DNA of 64,000 nt from Bradyrhizobium sp. DOA9 (GCF_000617845.2 NZ_DF820425.1:5214741-5278740), one strand, 5' to 3'. Shown: positions 8,156-16,941, numbered from the stretch's first letter. The notes: a model not told the origin generated them from the letters alone. Numbers and translations: made by a program.

Positions 8156-9199
8156 TCATGCGCGATAATGCTCTGATTGATCGAAAGATTTCCCGCTGCC
8201 CCCCGCAATCTCCCCGCTGCGCCAGCACCGCACCGCGTGCCCATCGGGTCGCGTCTCCAGCACCGGTCCCGGCTCGCTCCGGCACACCGCTTCCGCGTAG
8301 CGGCAGCGCGGGCTGAAGGCGCAGCCGTTCGGCGGGTTGAGCGGATTGGGCAGGTCGCCGCCGGTCGTTGCCAGCGGAGCGTGGTGCAAGGGATCGGGGA
8401 TCGCCGCGATCAGGGCTTGCGTGTAGGGGTGCGCGGGACGCTCGAAGATCTCGCGCCAATGGCCGTTCTCGACGATGCGGCCGAGATACATCACGGCGAC
8501 GCGGTCGCTCATGTGCTCGACCACGCCGAGGTCGTGGCTGATCATGATGTAGGACAGGCCGAGCGTGTCCTTCAGCTCCAGCAGCAGGTTGATGATCTGG
8601 GCGCGGATCGAGACGTCGAGCGCCGAGACCGGCTCGTCGCAGATGACGATCTTCGGATTGAGGATCAGCGCGCGGGCGATGCCGATGCGCTGGCGCTGGC
8701 CGCCGGAGAATTCATGCGGATAACGGTCGGCCTGCTCGGGGCGCAGGCCGACATGCCTCAGCATCGTCGCGACGCGATCCTCGATCTCGCTTTTCGCGGT
8801 GACGCCGTGCACACGCAGGGGGTCCTCGAGCGTGCGGCGGACGGTCTGGCGCGGATTGAGCGAGGCGTAGGGGTCCTGAAACACGATCTGCACGATGCGG
8901 GCGAGCGCCTTGCGGTCGCCGGATTGCCGGCTGGTGACGACCTGCCCGTCCAGCACGATGCGGCCGCGCGTCGGCGCCAAGAGGCCCAGGATCGACAAGG
9001 CGACCGTCGACTTGCCCGAGCCGGATTCGCCGACGAGGCCGAGGCATTCGCCGCGCTTCAGCCTGAGGTCGACGCCGTCGACGGCGCGGAGCAGCCGACG
9101 GCCGCGGCCCAGCAGGCCGCCGCCGAGCGGAAAATGCACGGCGAGATCCTCCACGCTGAGGATCACATCATCATCCGCCCTGCCCTGCGGTTCATGCAT
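8156..9199 (-). CDS. Peptide/nickel-type ABC importer ATPase, DppF/OppF-like
   Basis: The 347-residue ATPase has Walker A GESGSGKST, Q-loop VFQDPYASLNP, signature FSGGQRQR, Walker B IVICDEPVSALD and the switch His in MISHDLG. The C-terminal oligopeptide-transporter extension carries the Cys-rich block CAFSPRCRYAEAVC, expected to hold an iron-sulfur cluster or metal in this family. The ATG at 9199 overlaps the end of the other ATPase gene by 8 bases. It is the last gene of the five-gene import operon, and its 3' end is duplicated 2 kb further on. It pairs with the upstream ATPase to power uptake. Confidence 0.9.
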   Translation of the reverse strand: MHEPQGRADDDVILSVEDLAVHFPLGGGLLGRGRRLLRAVDGVDLRLKRGECLGLVGESGSGKSTVALSILGLLAPTRGRIVLDGQVVTSRQSGDRKALARIVQIVFQDPYASLNPRQTVRRTLEDPLRVHGVTAKSEIEDRVATMLRHVGLRPEQADRYPHEFSGGQRQRIGIARALILNPKIVICDEPVSALDVSIRAQIINLLLELKDTLGLSYIMISHDLGVVEHMSDRVAVMYLGRIVENGHWREIFERPAHPYTQALIAAIPDPLHHAPLATTGGDLPNPLNPPNGCAFSPRCRYAEAVCRSEPGPVLETRPDGHAVRCWRSGEIAGGSGKSFDQSEHYRA

Positions 9200-10172
9200 G
9201 GTGGTGACACCGGACGAAATCGCCCGCCTCCAGCCCATCAATCTGCGGCGCGGTGGTTCGGCAAATCTCCGTCGCCAGCGCGCAACGCGGATTGAACCGG
9301 CAGCCATCCGGGAAGCGCGTGATTGCCGGCACGACGCCCGCGATCTCCTTCAGCCTGCTGCGGCCGAGCGCGGCCCGGCTGCCGAGCCGCGGCAGCGAGT
9401 CGACGAGGCCCTGCGTGTAGGGATGTGAGGGCGCACGGAAGATGTCGGCCGAGCCGCGCTCCTCGACGATGCGGCCGGCATACATGACGGCGACGCGGCG
9501 GCAGACATTGGCGACGAGGCCGAGATCGTGGCTGATCATCAGGATCGCCGTTCCGCGCTCGGCGCACAGATTGCGCATCAGCTCGATGATCTCCGCCTGC
9601 ACGGTGACGTCGAGTGCCGTGGTCGGCTCGTCGGCAATCAAGAGGTCCGGACCGCAGGCGAGTGCAATCGCGATCATCACGCGCTGGCGCATCCCGCCGG
9701 ACAGCTGATGCGGATAGTCCCTCACGCGGCGCTCCGGCGCGGGAACGCGGACGCTCGCGAGCGCCTCGACCGCCAGCTGGTTCGCCTCCCGCCAGCTCTT
9801 GCCCTTGTGCAGCACGAACATCTCGGCGATCTGCCGCCCCACCGGCGAGACCGGGTTCAGCGCCGTCATCGGCTCCTGGAAGATCATGGCGATGCGATTG
9901 CCGCGCAGCTGCCTTTGCCTCGCGGCGGACAGGTGCTGGATCTCCTGTCCGTCGAACCGGATGACGCCACCGCCGATCGACAGCGGCGACCGCAGCAGGC
10001 CGATCAGGGCGAGCGCGGTGATGCTCTTGCCGCAGCCGGACTCGCCGACGAGGCCGAAGGTCTCACCGCGATCGATGCGGAACGAAATGCCTTCGGCCGC
10101 CGCCACGCGCCTCGATCCGTCATCGAGATCGATGCGGAGATTCTCGACCTCGAGCAGCGGGCTGCCTGTCAT
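9192..10172 (-). CDS. Peptide/nickel-type ABC importer ATPase, DppD/OppD-like
   Basis: The protein has 326 residues from the ATG at 10172, which directly overlaps the end of the permease gene. Walker A GESGCGKSITA, Q-loop IFQEPMTALNP, signature LSGGMRQR, Walker B LLIADEPTTALD and MISHDLGLV are all present. The C-terminal block CRFNPRCALATEIC is the oligopeptide-transporter extension. It forms a heterodimer with the next ATPase on the cytoplasmic face of the permeases. The downstream overlap suggests translational coupling. Confidence 0.9.
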   Translation of the reverse strand: MTGSPLLEVENLRIDLDDGSRRVAAAEGISFRIDRGETFGLVGESGCGKSITALALIGLLRSPLSIGGGVIRFDGQEIQHLSAARQRQLRGNRIAMIFQEPMTALNPVSPVGRQIAEMFVLHKGKSWREANQLAVEALASVRVPAPERRVRDYPHQLSGGMRQRVMIAIALACGPDLLIADEPTTALDVTVQAEIIELMRNLCAERGTAILMISHDLGLVANVCRRVAVMYAGRIVEERGSADIFRAPSHPYTQGLVDSLPRLGSRAALGRSRLKEIAGVVPAITRFPDGCRFNPRCALATEICRTTAPQIDGLEAGDFVRCHHHA

Positions 10173-10990
10173 GTGCGCCGGCTCCGCGATTGCGGATCGA
10201 GAATGTCGCGCAGGCCATCGCCGAGCAGATTGAGGCCGAGCACGGTCAGGAAGATGGCAAGGCCCGGGAAGATCGAAAGCCACGGCGCCGTCGTGATCTG
10301 CTCACGCGCTTCCGACAGCATGCTGCCCCAGCTCGGAAACGGCGGACGGACGCCGAGGCCGAGGAACGACAATGCGGCTTCGGACAGCACCGCGCTGCCC
10401 ATGCCCAGCGTGCCGATGACGACGATCGGTCCCAGCATGTTCGGCAGCAGCTGCGTGATCATGATGCGCACGTCGCCGTAGCCGAGCACGGTGGCTGCCT
10501 GCACATAGCCCTGGCTGCGCAGCGACAGCGCCGAGGCCCGTGCAAGACGGCAGGTAAACGACCAGTTGGTCAGCCCCAGCGCGATCAGGAGGCTGGTCAG
10601 GCCGGGACCGAGCACCGCCATGATGGCGAGTGCGAAAATCAGCGAGGGGATCGCGAGCATGAGATTGGTCAGGGCGTTGACGACGTCGTCCCACCAGCCG
10701 CCGAAATAGCCGGCGCTGAGACCGAGCGCCACGCCGATGACGCTGTTGATGAGCTGGGAGACGATGCCGACCGTCAGCGAGACGCGCGCGCCGTAGAGGA
10801 CGCGGGAATAGATGTCGCGGCCCTGCGCGTCGGTGCCGAACCACCAGGTCCAGCTCGGCGGCTCCTCCGCGTTCATGAGGTTGGCGTCCATGACGGGATC
10901 TGTGTGCGCCAGCCACGGCGCGAGCAGGCCGACGATGATCGCCAGCGCGAACAACGCTCCGCCGATGACGAGATTGGCGCGGAGCTTCAT
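10169..10990 (-). CDS. Peptide/nickel-type ABC importer permease, DppC/OppC-like
   Basis: The 273-residue membrane protein has an N-terminal helix (LVIGGALFALAIIVGLLAPW) and a periplasmic segment with WWFGTDAQGRDIYSRVLYGAR, the hallmark of DppC-type permeases. A BPD-type EAA loop lies near ILGYG/AATVLGYGDVRIMITQLLPN. The ATG at 10990 overlaps the stop of the other permease gene as ATGA, so the two are probably coupled. It forms half of the translocation channel. Confidence 0.9.
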   Translation of the reverse strand: MKLRANLVIGGALFALAIIVGLLAPWLAHTDPVMDANLMNAEEPPSWTWWFGTDAQGRDIYSRVLYGARVSLTVGIVSQLINSVIGVALGLSAGYFGGWWDDVVNALTNLMLAIPSLIFALAIMAVLGPGLTSLLIALGLTNWSFTCRLARASALSLRSQGYVQAATVLGYGDVRIMITQLLPNMLGPIVVIGTLGMGSAVLSEAALSFLGLGVRPPFPSWGSMLSEAREQITTAPWLSIFPGLAIFLTVLGLNLLGDGLRDILDPQSRSRRT

Positions 10991-11910
10991 GAATATCTGA
11001 TCCTGGGATCGATCACGCCATAGAGCACGTCGATCAGGAGATTGATCGCCAGAAAGAACAGCACCACGACGAGAATGGAGCCCTGGACGGCGGGAATGTC
11101 GCGCTGGAGCACGCTGTCGACCAGCAGCGAGCCGATGCCCGGCCAGGAGAACAGTTTCTCGACCACCACCGCCTGCCCCATCAGCGCGCCGAATTGCAGG
11201 CCCATGGTCGTGAGGATGAGGACGAGCGCATTGCGCATCACGTGCCACTTGACGACCCTGGTCTCGCTCATCCCCTTGGAGCGCGCCGTGCGGACGAAGT
11301 CGGCGGTCATGATCTCGAGCACCGCCGCGCGCGTCGTCCGCGCCAGTAGCGCCATCGGCGAGACGCCGAGCGTCACGGCGGGCAGGATCAGATATTTGAG
11401 GCCGCCGTCGCCATAGCCGAAGCTCGGCAGCCATCCGAGCTTGAGTGCGAACAGGTACATCAAGAGCAGCCCGAGCCAGAACTTGGCCAACGACAGGCCC
11501 GACACCGCCAGCATCATCGAGACGGTGTCGACGAGGCTGCCCGGCCGCAAGGCGGCGACGAAGCCGAGCGGCACGCCGAGCAGAATCGCAAACGCCATGG
11601 AGGCGAAGATCAGCTGCAGCGTCGGCCAGGCCCGCTTGGCGATCATGGCCGTGACAGGCTCGCGGGTCCGGAACGAGGTTCCGAAATCGCCGGCCGCGAG
11701 CCCGGCGATGTAGGTGCCGAAGCGCATATAGACGGGCTGATCGAGGCCGAGCTGCTTCTTCATGCGCAGCTCGATTTGCGGATCGCTGTCGTCGCTCATG
11801 CTCGAGACGATGCTGCCGGGAACGACGCTGAACAGCACGAACACCAGCAGCACGACGGCGAGCACGGTCGGAATGGTCTGCAGGACGCGGCGGATCAGGA
11901 ACGAGAGCAT
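10987..11910 (-). CDS. Peptide/nickel-type ABC importer permease, DppB/OppB-like
   Basis: The 307-residue permease has the typical N-terminus MLSFLIRRVLQTIPTVLAVV, a large first periplasmic loop with QLGLDQPVYMRFGTYI and GDFGTSFRTREPV, about six membrane helices, and the EAA-type segment ARSKGMSETRVVKWHVMRNAL. LFSWPGIGSLLVDSVLQRDIP near the end is also diagnostic. It pairs with the DppC-like permease. The gene begins 55 bases after the solute-binding protein gene. Confidence 0.9.
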   Translation of the reverse strand: MLSFLIRRVLQTIPTVLAVVLLVFVLFSVVPGSIVSSMSDDSDPQIELRMKKQLGLDQPVYMRFGTYIAGLAAGDFGTSFRTREPVTAMIAKRAWPTLQLIFASMAFAILLGVPLGFVAALRPGSLVDTVSMMLAVSGLSLAKFWLGLLLMYLFALKLGWLPSFGYGDGGLKYLILPAVTLGVSPMALLARTTRAAVLEIMTADFVRTARSKGMSETRVVKWHVMRNALVLILTTMGLQFGALMGQAVVVEKLFSWPGIGSLLVDSVLQRDIPAVQGSILVVVLFFLAINLLIDVLYGVIDPRIRYS

Positions 11911-11965
11911 CTCAAGCTTTTCTCCGCTCCCTCCCTCGCGCGTCGCGCCGGAGGGAGCGCGCGTG

Positions 11966-13555
11966 TCACTTCGCGGGCGAGGTCTCGTCGACCCAGAGGT
12001 CCTCGACGTTCTGGTGCGTCAGCTCCGTCGCGTTGAGCTGAATGCCCTTCAGCCACGGCTGCACCGCCATGACCGCCTTGTTGTAGTTGAAGAACCAGAC
12101 CGGCGCCTCCTCGTAGAGCAGCGCATTGGCCTTCTGCAGCAGCTGGATGCGCTTGGCCATGTCGTCGGCCTGTCCGGCTTCATCGAGGATCTTGTCGAAG
12201 TCGGCATTCTTGAAGGTCGTGTAGTTGCAGGCCGGCTGCGGCGTCGACGAATGGAAGCATTTCAGCGCGGCCTGGGGATCCGGGCCGCTTGCCTGGGAAT
12301 AGATGAAGGCCTGGTAGTCGCCGGTGCGAACCACTTCCGCCAGCACCGCGGTCTCGACCTGCTTGACCTTGGCCTTGATGCCCACCTTGTCCAGCATCGG
12401 GATGATGGCGGTGACGATCGGCAGACCCCAGCTCTCATTCTGGCTGGTGGTCCATTCGAACTCGAAGCCGGATGCGTAGCCGGCCTCGCTGAGCAATTGC
12501 TTGGCCTTGGCGGGATCGAAGGGGTAAGGCTTCATCCCCTTGTCGTAGGCCGGCGAGGTCAGCGGCAGCCAGCTGGTGGCGCGATAGGCCTTGCCCTTGA
12601 CCAGCTTGTTGATGATCAGATCGGTGTCGATGGCGTAGTTGATCGCCTGCCTCACGCGCTTGTCGGCGAACGGCTTGAAATTGGGATTCATCCCCATATA
12701 GCGCGTGAACACCTCGGCGACCTCGACGATGGTGCCCTTGAGGTCGGCGTCGGACTGGTAGGCGACGTATTGTGCAGGTCCCAGCACCGAGGTGTCGATC
12801 TCCTTGTTGCGGAAGGCGACGTCGCGCGCCGCAGCCTCGCCCATGACCGACACGACGATCTTGTCGGCATAGGGCTTGCCGGGCTTGTAGAACCGGTCCC
12901 AGCGCTCCAGGACGATGCGCGATCCCGGCACGTGCTCGACGAACTTGAACGGCCCGAGACCGATCGGCTTCTGGATGAAGCTTTCCTTGGCAGCCTCGTC
13001 GGCGGGATAGATCGAGGTCAGCGCGGTGAAGAAATAGAAGCCGGGATCGACCTTCTCGGTCAGCTTCATCTCGATGGTGAAGTCGTCGATCTTCTTCAGG
13101 CCGGAGATCTCCTTGGCCTGGCCCTTCTCGACGGCGGCCGCACCCTCGATGACGCGGACGTAACGCGCGCCGGGATAGGCTTTGCTGCCGTCCATGATGC
13201 GGTTGTAGGACCAGATGACGTCGTCGGCCGTCATCTTGCGGCCGCTGTGGAAATAGGCGTCGTCGCGCAACTTGAAGGTGTGAACGAGGCCTCCGCCGGA
13301 GACCACATCCTCCTTGGCGAGCTCCAGCACCGGTTTGCCTTCCGCCGAGTTCCAGATGTAGAGCGACCGGTGCAGGGCCTTGGCGTAGATCTCGTCCTGG
13401 GCGCGCTGCGTGGTGTGAATGTCGAGGCTGGTGAAGCTCGAGCCGTAGGGCGCCGTCATGCGGATGGTTCCGCCCTTGCGCGGCGTCTGCGCCTCCGCCG
13501 TGGCGCTGAGCGCCAATCCCAAACCGGCAACGATCGCGATGGTCTTGAACATCAT
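11966..13555 (-). CDS. Periplasmic substrate-binding protein of a peptide/nickel-type ABC importer (SBP family 5)
   Basis: From the ATG at 13555 the protein has 529 residues. A GGGGGA ribosome site lies 5 bases upstream, and the protein starts with a Sec signal peptide ending about ATAEA|QTP. Family 5 blocks are clear: KGGTIRMTAPYG, FKLRDDAYFHSGRKMTADDVIWSYNR, GLGPFKFVEHVPGSRIVLERWDRFY, VRQAINYAIDTDLIINKL and FDPAKAKQLLSEAGY. It captures the substrate for the permease pair. Ligand type (peptide, opine, glutathione, metal chelate) cannot be read from sequence. It is the first gene of the operon. Confidence 0.9.
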   Translation of the reverse strand: MMFKTIAIVAGLGLALSATAEAQTPRKGGTIRMTAPYGSSFTSLDIHTTQRAQDEIYAKALHRSLYIWNSAEGKPVLELAKEDVVSGGGLVHTFKLRDDAYFHSGRKMTADDVIWSYNRIMDGSKAYPGARYVRVIEGAAAVEKGQAKEISGLKKIDDFTIEMKLTEKVDPGFYFFTALTSIYPADEAAKESFIQKPIGLGPFKFVEHVPGSRIVLERWDRFYKPGKPYADKIVVSVMGEAAARDVAFRNKEIDTSVLGPAQYVAYQSDADLKGTIVEVAEVFTRYMGMNPNFKPFADKRVRQAINYAIDTDLIINKLVKGKAYRATSWLPLTSPAYDKGMKPYPFDPAKAKQLLSEAGYASGFEFEWTTSQNESWGLPIVTAIIPMLDKVGIKAKVKQVETAVLAEVVRTGDYQAFIYSQASGPDPQAALKCFHSSTPQPACNYTTFKNADFDKILDEAGQADDMAKRIQLLQKANALLYEEAPVWFFNYNKAVMAVQPWLKGIQLNATELTHQNVEDLWVDETSPAK

Positions 13556-13878
13556 GTGTCCCCCGGCAACGCAGGCGTATTCCGACAAGTGATTTGATCA
13601 TTCGTCGCGTGGCGAAAGCAAGCTTCGTTTTGACGGCAATCGATGCCGGTTCCTGAGGCAGTCCTTGGGCGGAGGCGCATTGACGCGGTGCGTCATCGGG
13701 CGAGCACGCCGATGGGCTCCTTTCCCGTGCAGCATTGTCTGGTGACCGGCGTGCTGTTTCCCCGTCATTGCGAGCGTGGCGAAGCAATCCAGACTGTCTC
13801 CGCGGAACGATCCTGGATTGCTTCGTCGCAAGTGCTCCTCGCAATGACGGGCGTAGACCAAGCTCCTTGCCAGCTCTG
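13556..13878. other. Intergenic region between mtnK and the ABC importer operon
   Basis: These 323 bases contain no convincing gene. They hold the upstream region of the substrate-binding-protein gene and one copy of the CGTCATTGCGAG palindrome at 13761-13851. The palindrome lies just past the stop of mtnK, where a hairpin could act on the transcript end. Confidence 0.6.
13761..13851. repeat. Palindromic intergenic repeat, CGTCATTGCGAG family (copy 1)
   Basis: CCCGTCATTGCGAGCG and its complement CGCAATGACGGG mark the ends, with an inner GAAGCAATCCAG / CTGGATTGCTTC pair. It can fold into a long hairpin. Further copies with the same ends and inner pair lie at 16547-16625 and 49676-49764. Confidence 0.85.
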
Positions 13879-15168
13879 TCAGCCGGACAATTCCGGCATC
13901 CAGTCCCGCAGTTTTCGCGCGGCGCCCGTGACGTCGGCAATCGCAGAGAATGCCCCCGTCTCCACGATCATCGCCCGCGCCAGCCGCACGGCGCGGGCCT
14001 CGCTGACCGCGCGCGTGCGCGGGTCCTCGATCAGCTCGAAATCGATGTTGTGGGCGAGGCCGAAAATGCGGCGGATGATTTTTGCGGCTGCGAAGCCGAC
14101 AGTGTCGGCGAACAGGCGTTGGATGTAGCTTTGGCGCTCGGCTTCCAGCCGCGCGGCACCCTGCTCGCCGGCGAAAAGCGAGACCGGATAGGCATCGCCG
14201 GCCGCGCCGGCGCGCCAGAGCTCCAGGAATTTCCGCGCAAACTGGTTCCAGACCTGCTCGACCGTCTCCAGTACCCAGGCCTCGAAGGCCGCCCGTTCGC
14301 CCGGCGCGCGCTCGTGGCCGGCGGAGGCGAAATAGGCCATCAGGAGATTGGCCAGTACGGCGCCGACGTCGAAGCCCATCGGGCCGTAGAATGCGAATTC
14401 GGGGTCGATCACCCGCGTCTCGCTCTCTGTCACCATGATCGAGCCGGTGTGGAGGTCGCCATGGATCAGCGCTTCCGGGCTTGCCATGAATTTCAGCTTC
14501 AGCCGGGAGACCGCAACGTGCAGCTCCATGTCGTCGCGCAAGCTCGCGGCGAGCCCGTCGAGATAGGGCGCGGTCCAGCGATTCTGCTCGGCGATGCGGT
14601 AGGGATCGGTGAAGATCAGGTCCTCGGTGATCTTGCACAGGGCGTGGTTGCCGGCAAAGGCGGCGATGGCCTCCTTCTTCTCGGCCGCTGATAGCGCGAA
14701 GTCGGAGGTGAAGAACAGCGTCCGCGCCATGAAGGTCGTGATGTCGTCGACGAAGCGCGGGTAGCGCGTTGCCGCGACCAGCCCCTTGCGCATGATGATG
14801 TGGGGCTCGAGCAGCTCCATCACGGTCAGCGCCAACGCCTCGTTGTGGTGCAGCACGGCCGGCACGAGGCCGGGCGCGAGCTGGGCCTGGCGCGACAGCG
14901 CGAGATATTCGTAATGGGCGCGCGACAATGGCAAGGGCCAGCTCTCGCCGACGAGGCGGACATAGGGCAGCGCCTGCTTCACGGCGATGCCGCCGCCCGC
15001 GCCCTTGACGATGAAGACGAGGTTGAGGTTGCCGTCGCCGACCTCGGTGATCGCCCACGCGGCCGGCTCGCCGCCGAGCAGCCGCTTCAGGTCCGGCAGG
15101 CCCGCGAGATAGGCCCGCAAGTCGGCCTCATGCAGAATCCGGTAGTCCCCTGCCCGATCCCCGGTCAT
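13879..15168 (-). CDS. mtnK: S-methyl-5-thioribose kinase
   Basis: The 429-residue protein matches MtnK, which phosphorylates methylthioribose in the methionine salvage pathway. It has the APH-like catalytic loop HGDLHTGSI around residue 255, the DPEFAFYGPMGFD metal-binding segment, the nucleotide region EVGDGNLNLVFIV, and ESWPLPLSRAHYEYLAL typical of the family. Length is normal (about 400-430). The usual partner mtnA (methylthioribose-1-phosphate isomerase) is not in the window. A palindromic repeat follows the stop. Confidence 0.9.
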   Translation of the reverse strand: MTGDRAGDYRILHEADLRAYLAGLPDLKRLLGGEPAAWAITEVGDGNLNLVFIVKGAGGGIAVKQALPYVRLVGESWPLPLSRAHYEYLALSRQAQLAPGLVPAVLHHNEALALTVMELLEPHIIMRKGLVAATRYPRFVDDITTFMARTLFFTSDFALSAAEKKEAIAAFAGNHALCKITEDLIFTDPYRIAEQNRWTAPYLDGLAASLRDDMELHVAVSRLKLKFMASPEALIHGDLHTGSIMVTESETRVIDPEFAFYGPMGFDVGAVLANLLMAYFASAGHERAPGERAAFEAWVLETVEQVWNQFARKFLELWRAGAAGDAYPVSLFAGEQGAARLEAERQSYIQRLFADTVGFAAAKIIRRIFGLAHNIDFELIEDPRTRAVSEARAVRLARAMIVETGAFSAIADVTGAARKLRDWMPELSG

Positions 15169-15190
15169 TGCGATCGCATCCCATGTCTGG

Positions 15191-15283
15191 GCCGGATCGC
15201 TACTCCCGATGCTGGCAAGCTCGAGCCGATCCGGCCATTCTTTTCATCGGATCGTAGCCACAATGTACGCTGTCTGCCACCCG
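15191..15283 (-). pseudogene. Detached 3'-end fragment of the small membrane-protein gene at 16159-16506
   Basis: About 93 bases resemble 16151-16241 closely: CGGATCG, TACTCCCG, AAGCTCGAGCCGATC, ATCGGATCGTA, CACAAT, ACGCTGTC and GCCACC appear in the same order. Read on the minus strand it gives VADSVHCGYDPMKRMAGSAR and a stop, against VADSVYCDYDPIKRKAEIGS in the intact gene. Upstream of this the match ends abruptly, so only the last ~27 codons are present. It is not a gene on its own. Confidence 0.75.
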
Positions 15284-15398
15284 GTGCTTTGGCGGCGGCC
15301 AGGCTGGGACGCTTGGTCGCGAGCCCCCAAATGGCCGATTCAGGAACACAAGCAGGCCGAGACGGTTTTGCTTTTCTGACCTCTTGAAGGAGCTGCCG

Positions 15399-15848
15399 AT
15401 GAGCCGCGGAATGCCCTCGATGACCGCCCTTTTGGCGATGCTCGCCATTGCAGGATATCAGAATCGCGACAAACTGGCTGAATTGCTGAAAGGCGCTGGG
15501 AGCGGCTCGTCCGCGGGCGGCCAGCAGCCGCTTGGTGGCGTGCTCGGCGGTCTCGGCGGCATGCTCGGCGCGGGCGGGATCGGGGGCCTGCTGAACGGGG
15601 GGATTGGCGAACTCCTCGAGAAGTTCAACCAGAATGGGCGGGGCGAGATCGCCGATTCATGGGTGAAGCCCGGTCCCAACAAGGAGATTTCCCCGCCCGA
15701 GCTCAAGCAGGCCATCGGGAGTGACGTCCTGGAGAAGCTCGCGCAGCAGACCGGGCTTTCTCAGGACGAGATCGTCACGCGGCTATCCCGCGAGCTTCCG
15801 ACCGCCATCGACAAATACACGCCGGATGGGCGCCTGCCCGAGGCATAG
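15399..15848 (+). CDS. YidB-like (DUF937) protein
   Basis: The protein has 149 residues from the ATG at 15399, with AAGGAG 6 bases upstream. It has a short hydrophobic N-terminus, then a glycine-rich middle (residues about 33-70, GGVLGGLGGMLGAGGIGG) and a conserved C-terminal block with EIADSWVKPGPNKEISPPELKQAIG and LSQDEIVTRLSRELPTAIDKYTPDGRLP, diagnostic for the YidB family. The function of the family is not established. It is followed 32 bases on by a GlsB-like gene on the same strand, so the pair probably forms an operon. Confidence 0.8.
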   Translation: MSRGMPSMTALLAMLAIAGYQNRDKLAELLKGAGSGSSAGGQQPLGGVLGGLGGMLGAGGIGGLLNGGIGELLEKFNQNGRGEIADSWVKPGPNKEISPPELKQAIGSDVLEKLAQQTGLSQDEIVTRLSRELPTAIDKYTPDGRLPEA

Positions 15849-15880
15849 AAGCAGCGGCTCAACTCAGAAGAGGTGTACAC

Positions 15881-16144
15881 ATGAGCCTTCTTTGGACCAT
15901 CATCATTGGCTTTATCGCCGGCGTGATCGCCAAGTTCATCATGCCGGGCGACAACGAACCTTCAGGTTTCATCCTGACGACCATCCTCGGCATCGTCGGC
16001 GCATTCGTCGCTTCCTATCTCGGGCAAGCGTTGGGCTGGTATCGCCCTGGCGAGGGCGCGGGCCTGATCGGTGCCGTGGTCGGCGCGATCATCGTGCTGT
16101 TCGTCTACGGTCTCGTCGCCGGCCGGCAACGCCGCGCGATCTAG
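15881..16144 (+). CDS. GlsB/YeaQ/YmgE-family small membrane protein
   Basis: This 87-residue protein has three hydrophobic segments: LLWTIIIGFIAGVIAKFI, then FILTTILGIVGAFVASYLG, then GLIGAVVGAIIVLFVYGLV. It carries the family motif FIMPGDNEPSGF in the first loop. The family is stress-associated in enterobacteria, but its biochemical role is unknown. It lies directly downstream of the YidB-like gene. Confidence 0.85.
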   Translation: MSLLWTIIIGFIAGVIAKFIMPGDNEPSGFILTTILGIVGAFVASYLGQALGWYRPGEGAGLIGAVVGAIIVLFVYGLVAGRQRRAI

Positions 16145-16158
16145 GTTCGCCCGGATCG

Positions 16159-16506
16159 TTACTCCCGCTCCAGGAAGCTCGAGCCGATCTCGGCCTTTCT
16201 TTTGATCGGATCGTAATCACAATAAACGCTGTCCGCCACCAAGGTGTAGCTGGCATATACGCTGTATTTGTCTGTCTTGACCGAGTTCAGGCCGATCACC
16301 GAGGTGCTCTTGCCGCCGTTCCATTTGAACGGCGTCGAGCTCCTGGCCTGCTCGCAGGCCAGGACGGCTTCGTTGAAGACATAGCCCTCGACGAACGCTT
16401 TCAGCGTTCGCACCTGCACCGCCATCCGCCATTCGAAATAGCCGATGGCGCCGATGCCGGCGATGATCAGCACCAGAAGCGCAATGACGACACGCTGAAA
16501 AGTCAT
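16159..16506 (-). CDS. Hypothetical protein with N-terminal membrane anchor
   Basis: The 115-residue protein starts with one membrane helix (VVIALLVLIIAGIGAIGYF, residues 6-24). A soluble part follows with two cysteines (ACEQAR, VYCDYDP). I do not recognise a family. Its last ~27 codons are also found as a detached copy at 15191-15283, on the other side of the yidB-glsB pair, so the locus was rearranged at some time. The frame here is intact and presumably the functional copy. Confidence 0.55.
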   Translation of the reverse strand: MTFQRVVIALLVLIIAGIGAIGYFEWRMAVQVRTLKAFVEGYVFNEAVLACEQARSSTPFKWNGGKSTSVIGLNSVKTDKYSVYASYTLVADSVYCDYDPIKRKAEIGSSFLERE

Positions 16507-16546
16507 TCGTCCCCCAACTCAGTTTCGATATGGAAACTATCTCCGG

Positions 16547-16625
16547 CGTCATTGCGAGCGCAGCGAAGCAACCCAGAGTCTTACCGCGGAGGATACTGGA
16601 TTGCTTCGCTCCGCTCGCAATGACG
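16547..16625. repeat. Palindromic intergenic repeat, CGTCATTGCGAG family (copy 2)
   Basis: It begins CGTCATTGCGAGCGCAGCG and ends with CGCTCGCAATGACG, with inner GAAGCAACCCAG and ACTGGATTGCTTCG segments. It lies between the small membrane-protein gene and the DUF1467 gene, downstream of the latter's stop. Confidence 0.85.
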
Positions 16626-16656
16626 AGCTTGCTTGATATCCTTCGTACCCTACGTT

Positions 16657-16932
16657 CTAAAACGGCATTCCCATCATCTTCGACAGGCGCTCGATCGAGA
16701 GATAGCCGGCGTGGTAGGCCGCAAGGCCGATGCCAAACACGATTGCCGAGATGATCGTGGTCCAGATCAGCTTGTGGCCCATGCGGGTGAGGATGGGAGC
16801 ACCGGGATCGGTGCCGGGCGCGCCAACACCGTCCTCGTGCTGGCTGCGCACCCCGAACGGCAGCGTCACGAACAGCATGACCCACCACAGCACGAAATAG
16901 ATCGCGAGCCAGGTTGAAATCTGGATGGCCAT
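16657..16932 (-). CDS. DUF1467 family membrane protein
   Basis: The 91-residue protein has two membrane helices, about residues 8-26 (WLAIYFVLWWVMLFVTLPF) and 55-75 (IWTTIISAIVFGIGLAAYHAG). They are joined by GVRSQHEDGVGAPGTDPGAP, a loop typical of DUF1467 proteins of alphaproteobacteria. The function is unknown. It is the last gene of the long nuo-birA-rnj-mce series and starts 9 bases after mce ends. Confidence 0.85.
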   Translation of the reverse strand: MAIQISTWLAIYFVLWWVMLFVTLPFGVRSQHEDGVGAPGTDPGAPILTRMGHKLIWTTIISAIVFGIGLAAYHAGYLSIERLSKMMGMPF

Positions 16933-16941
16933 GGCGCGGCC

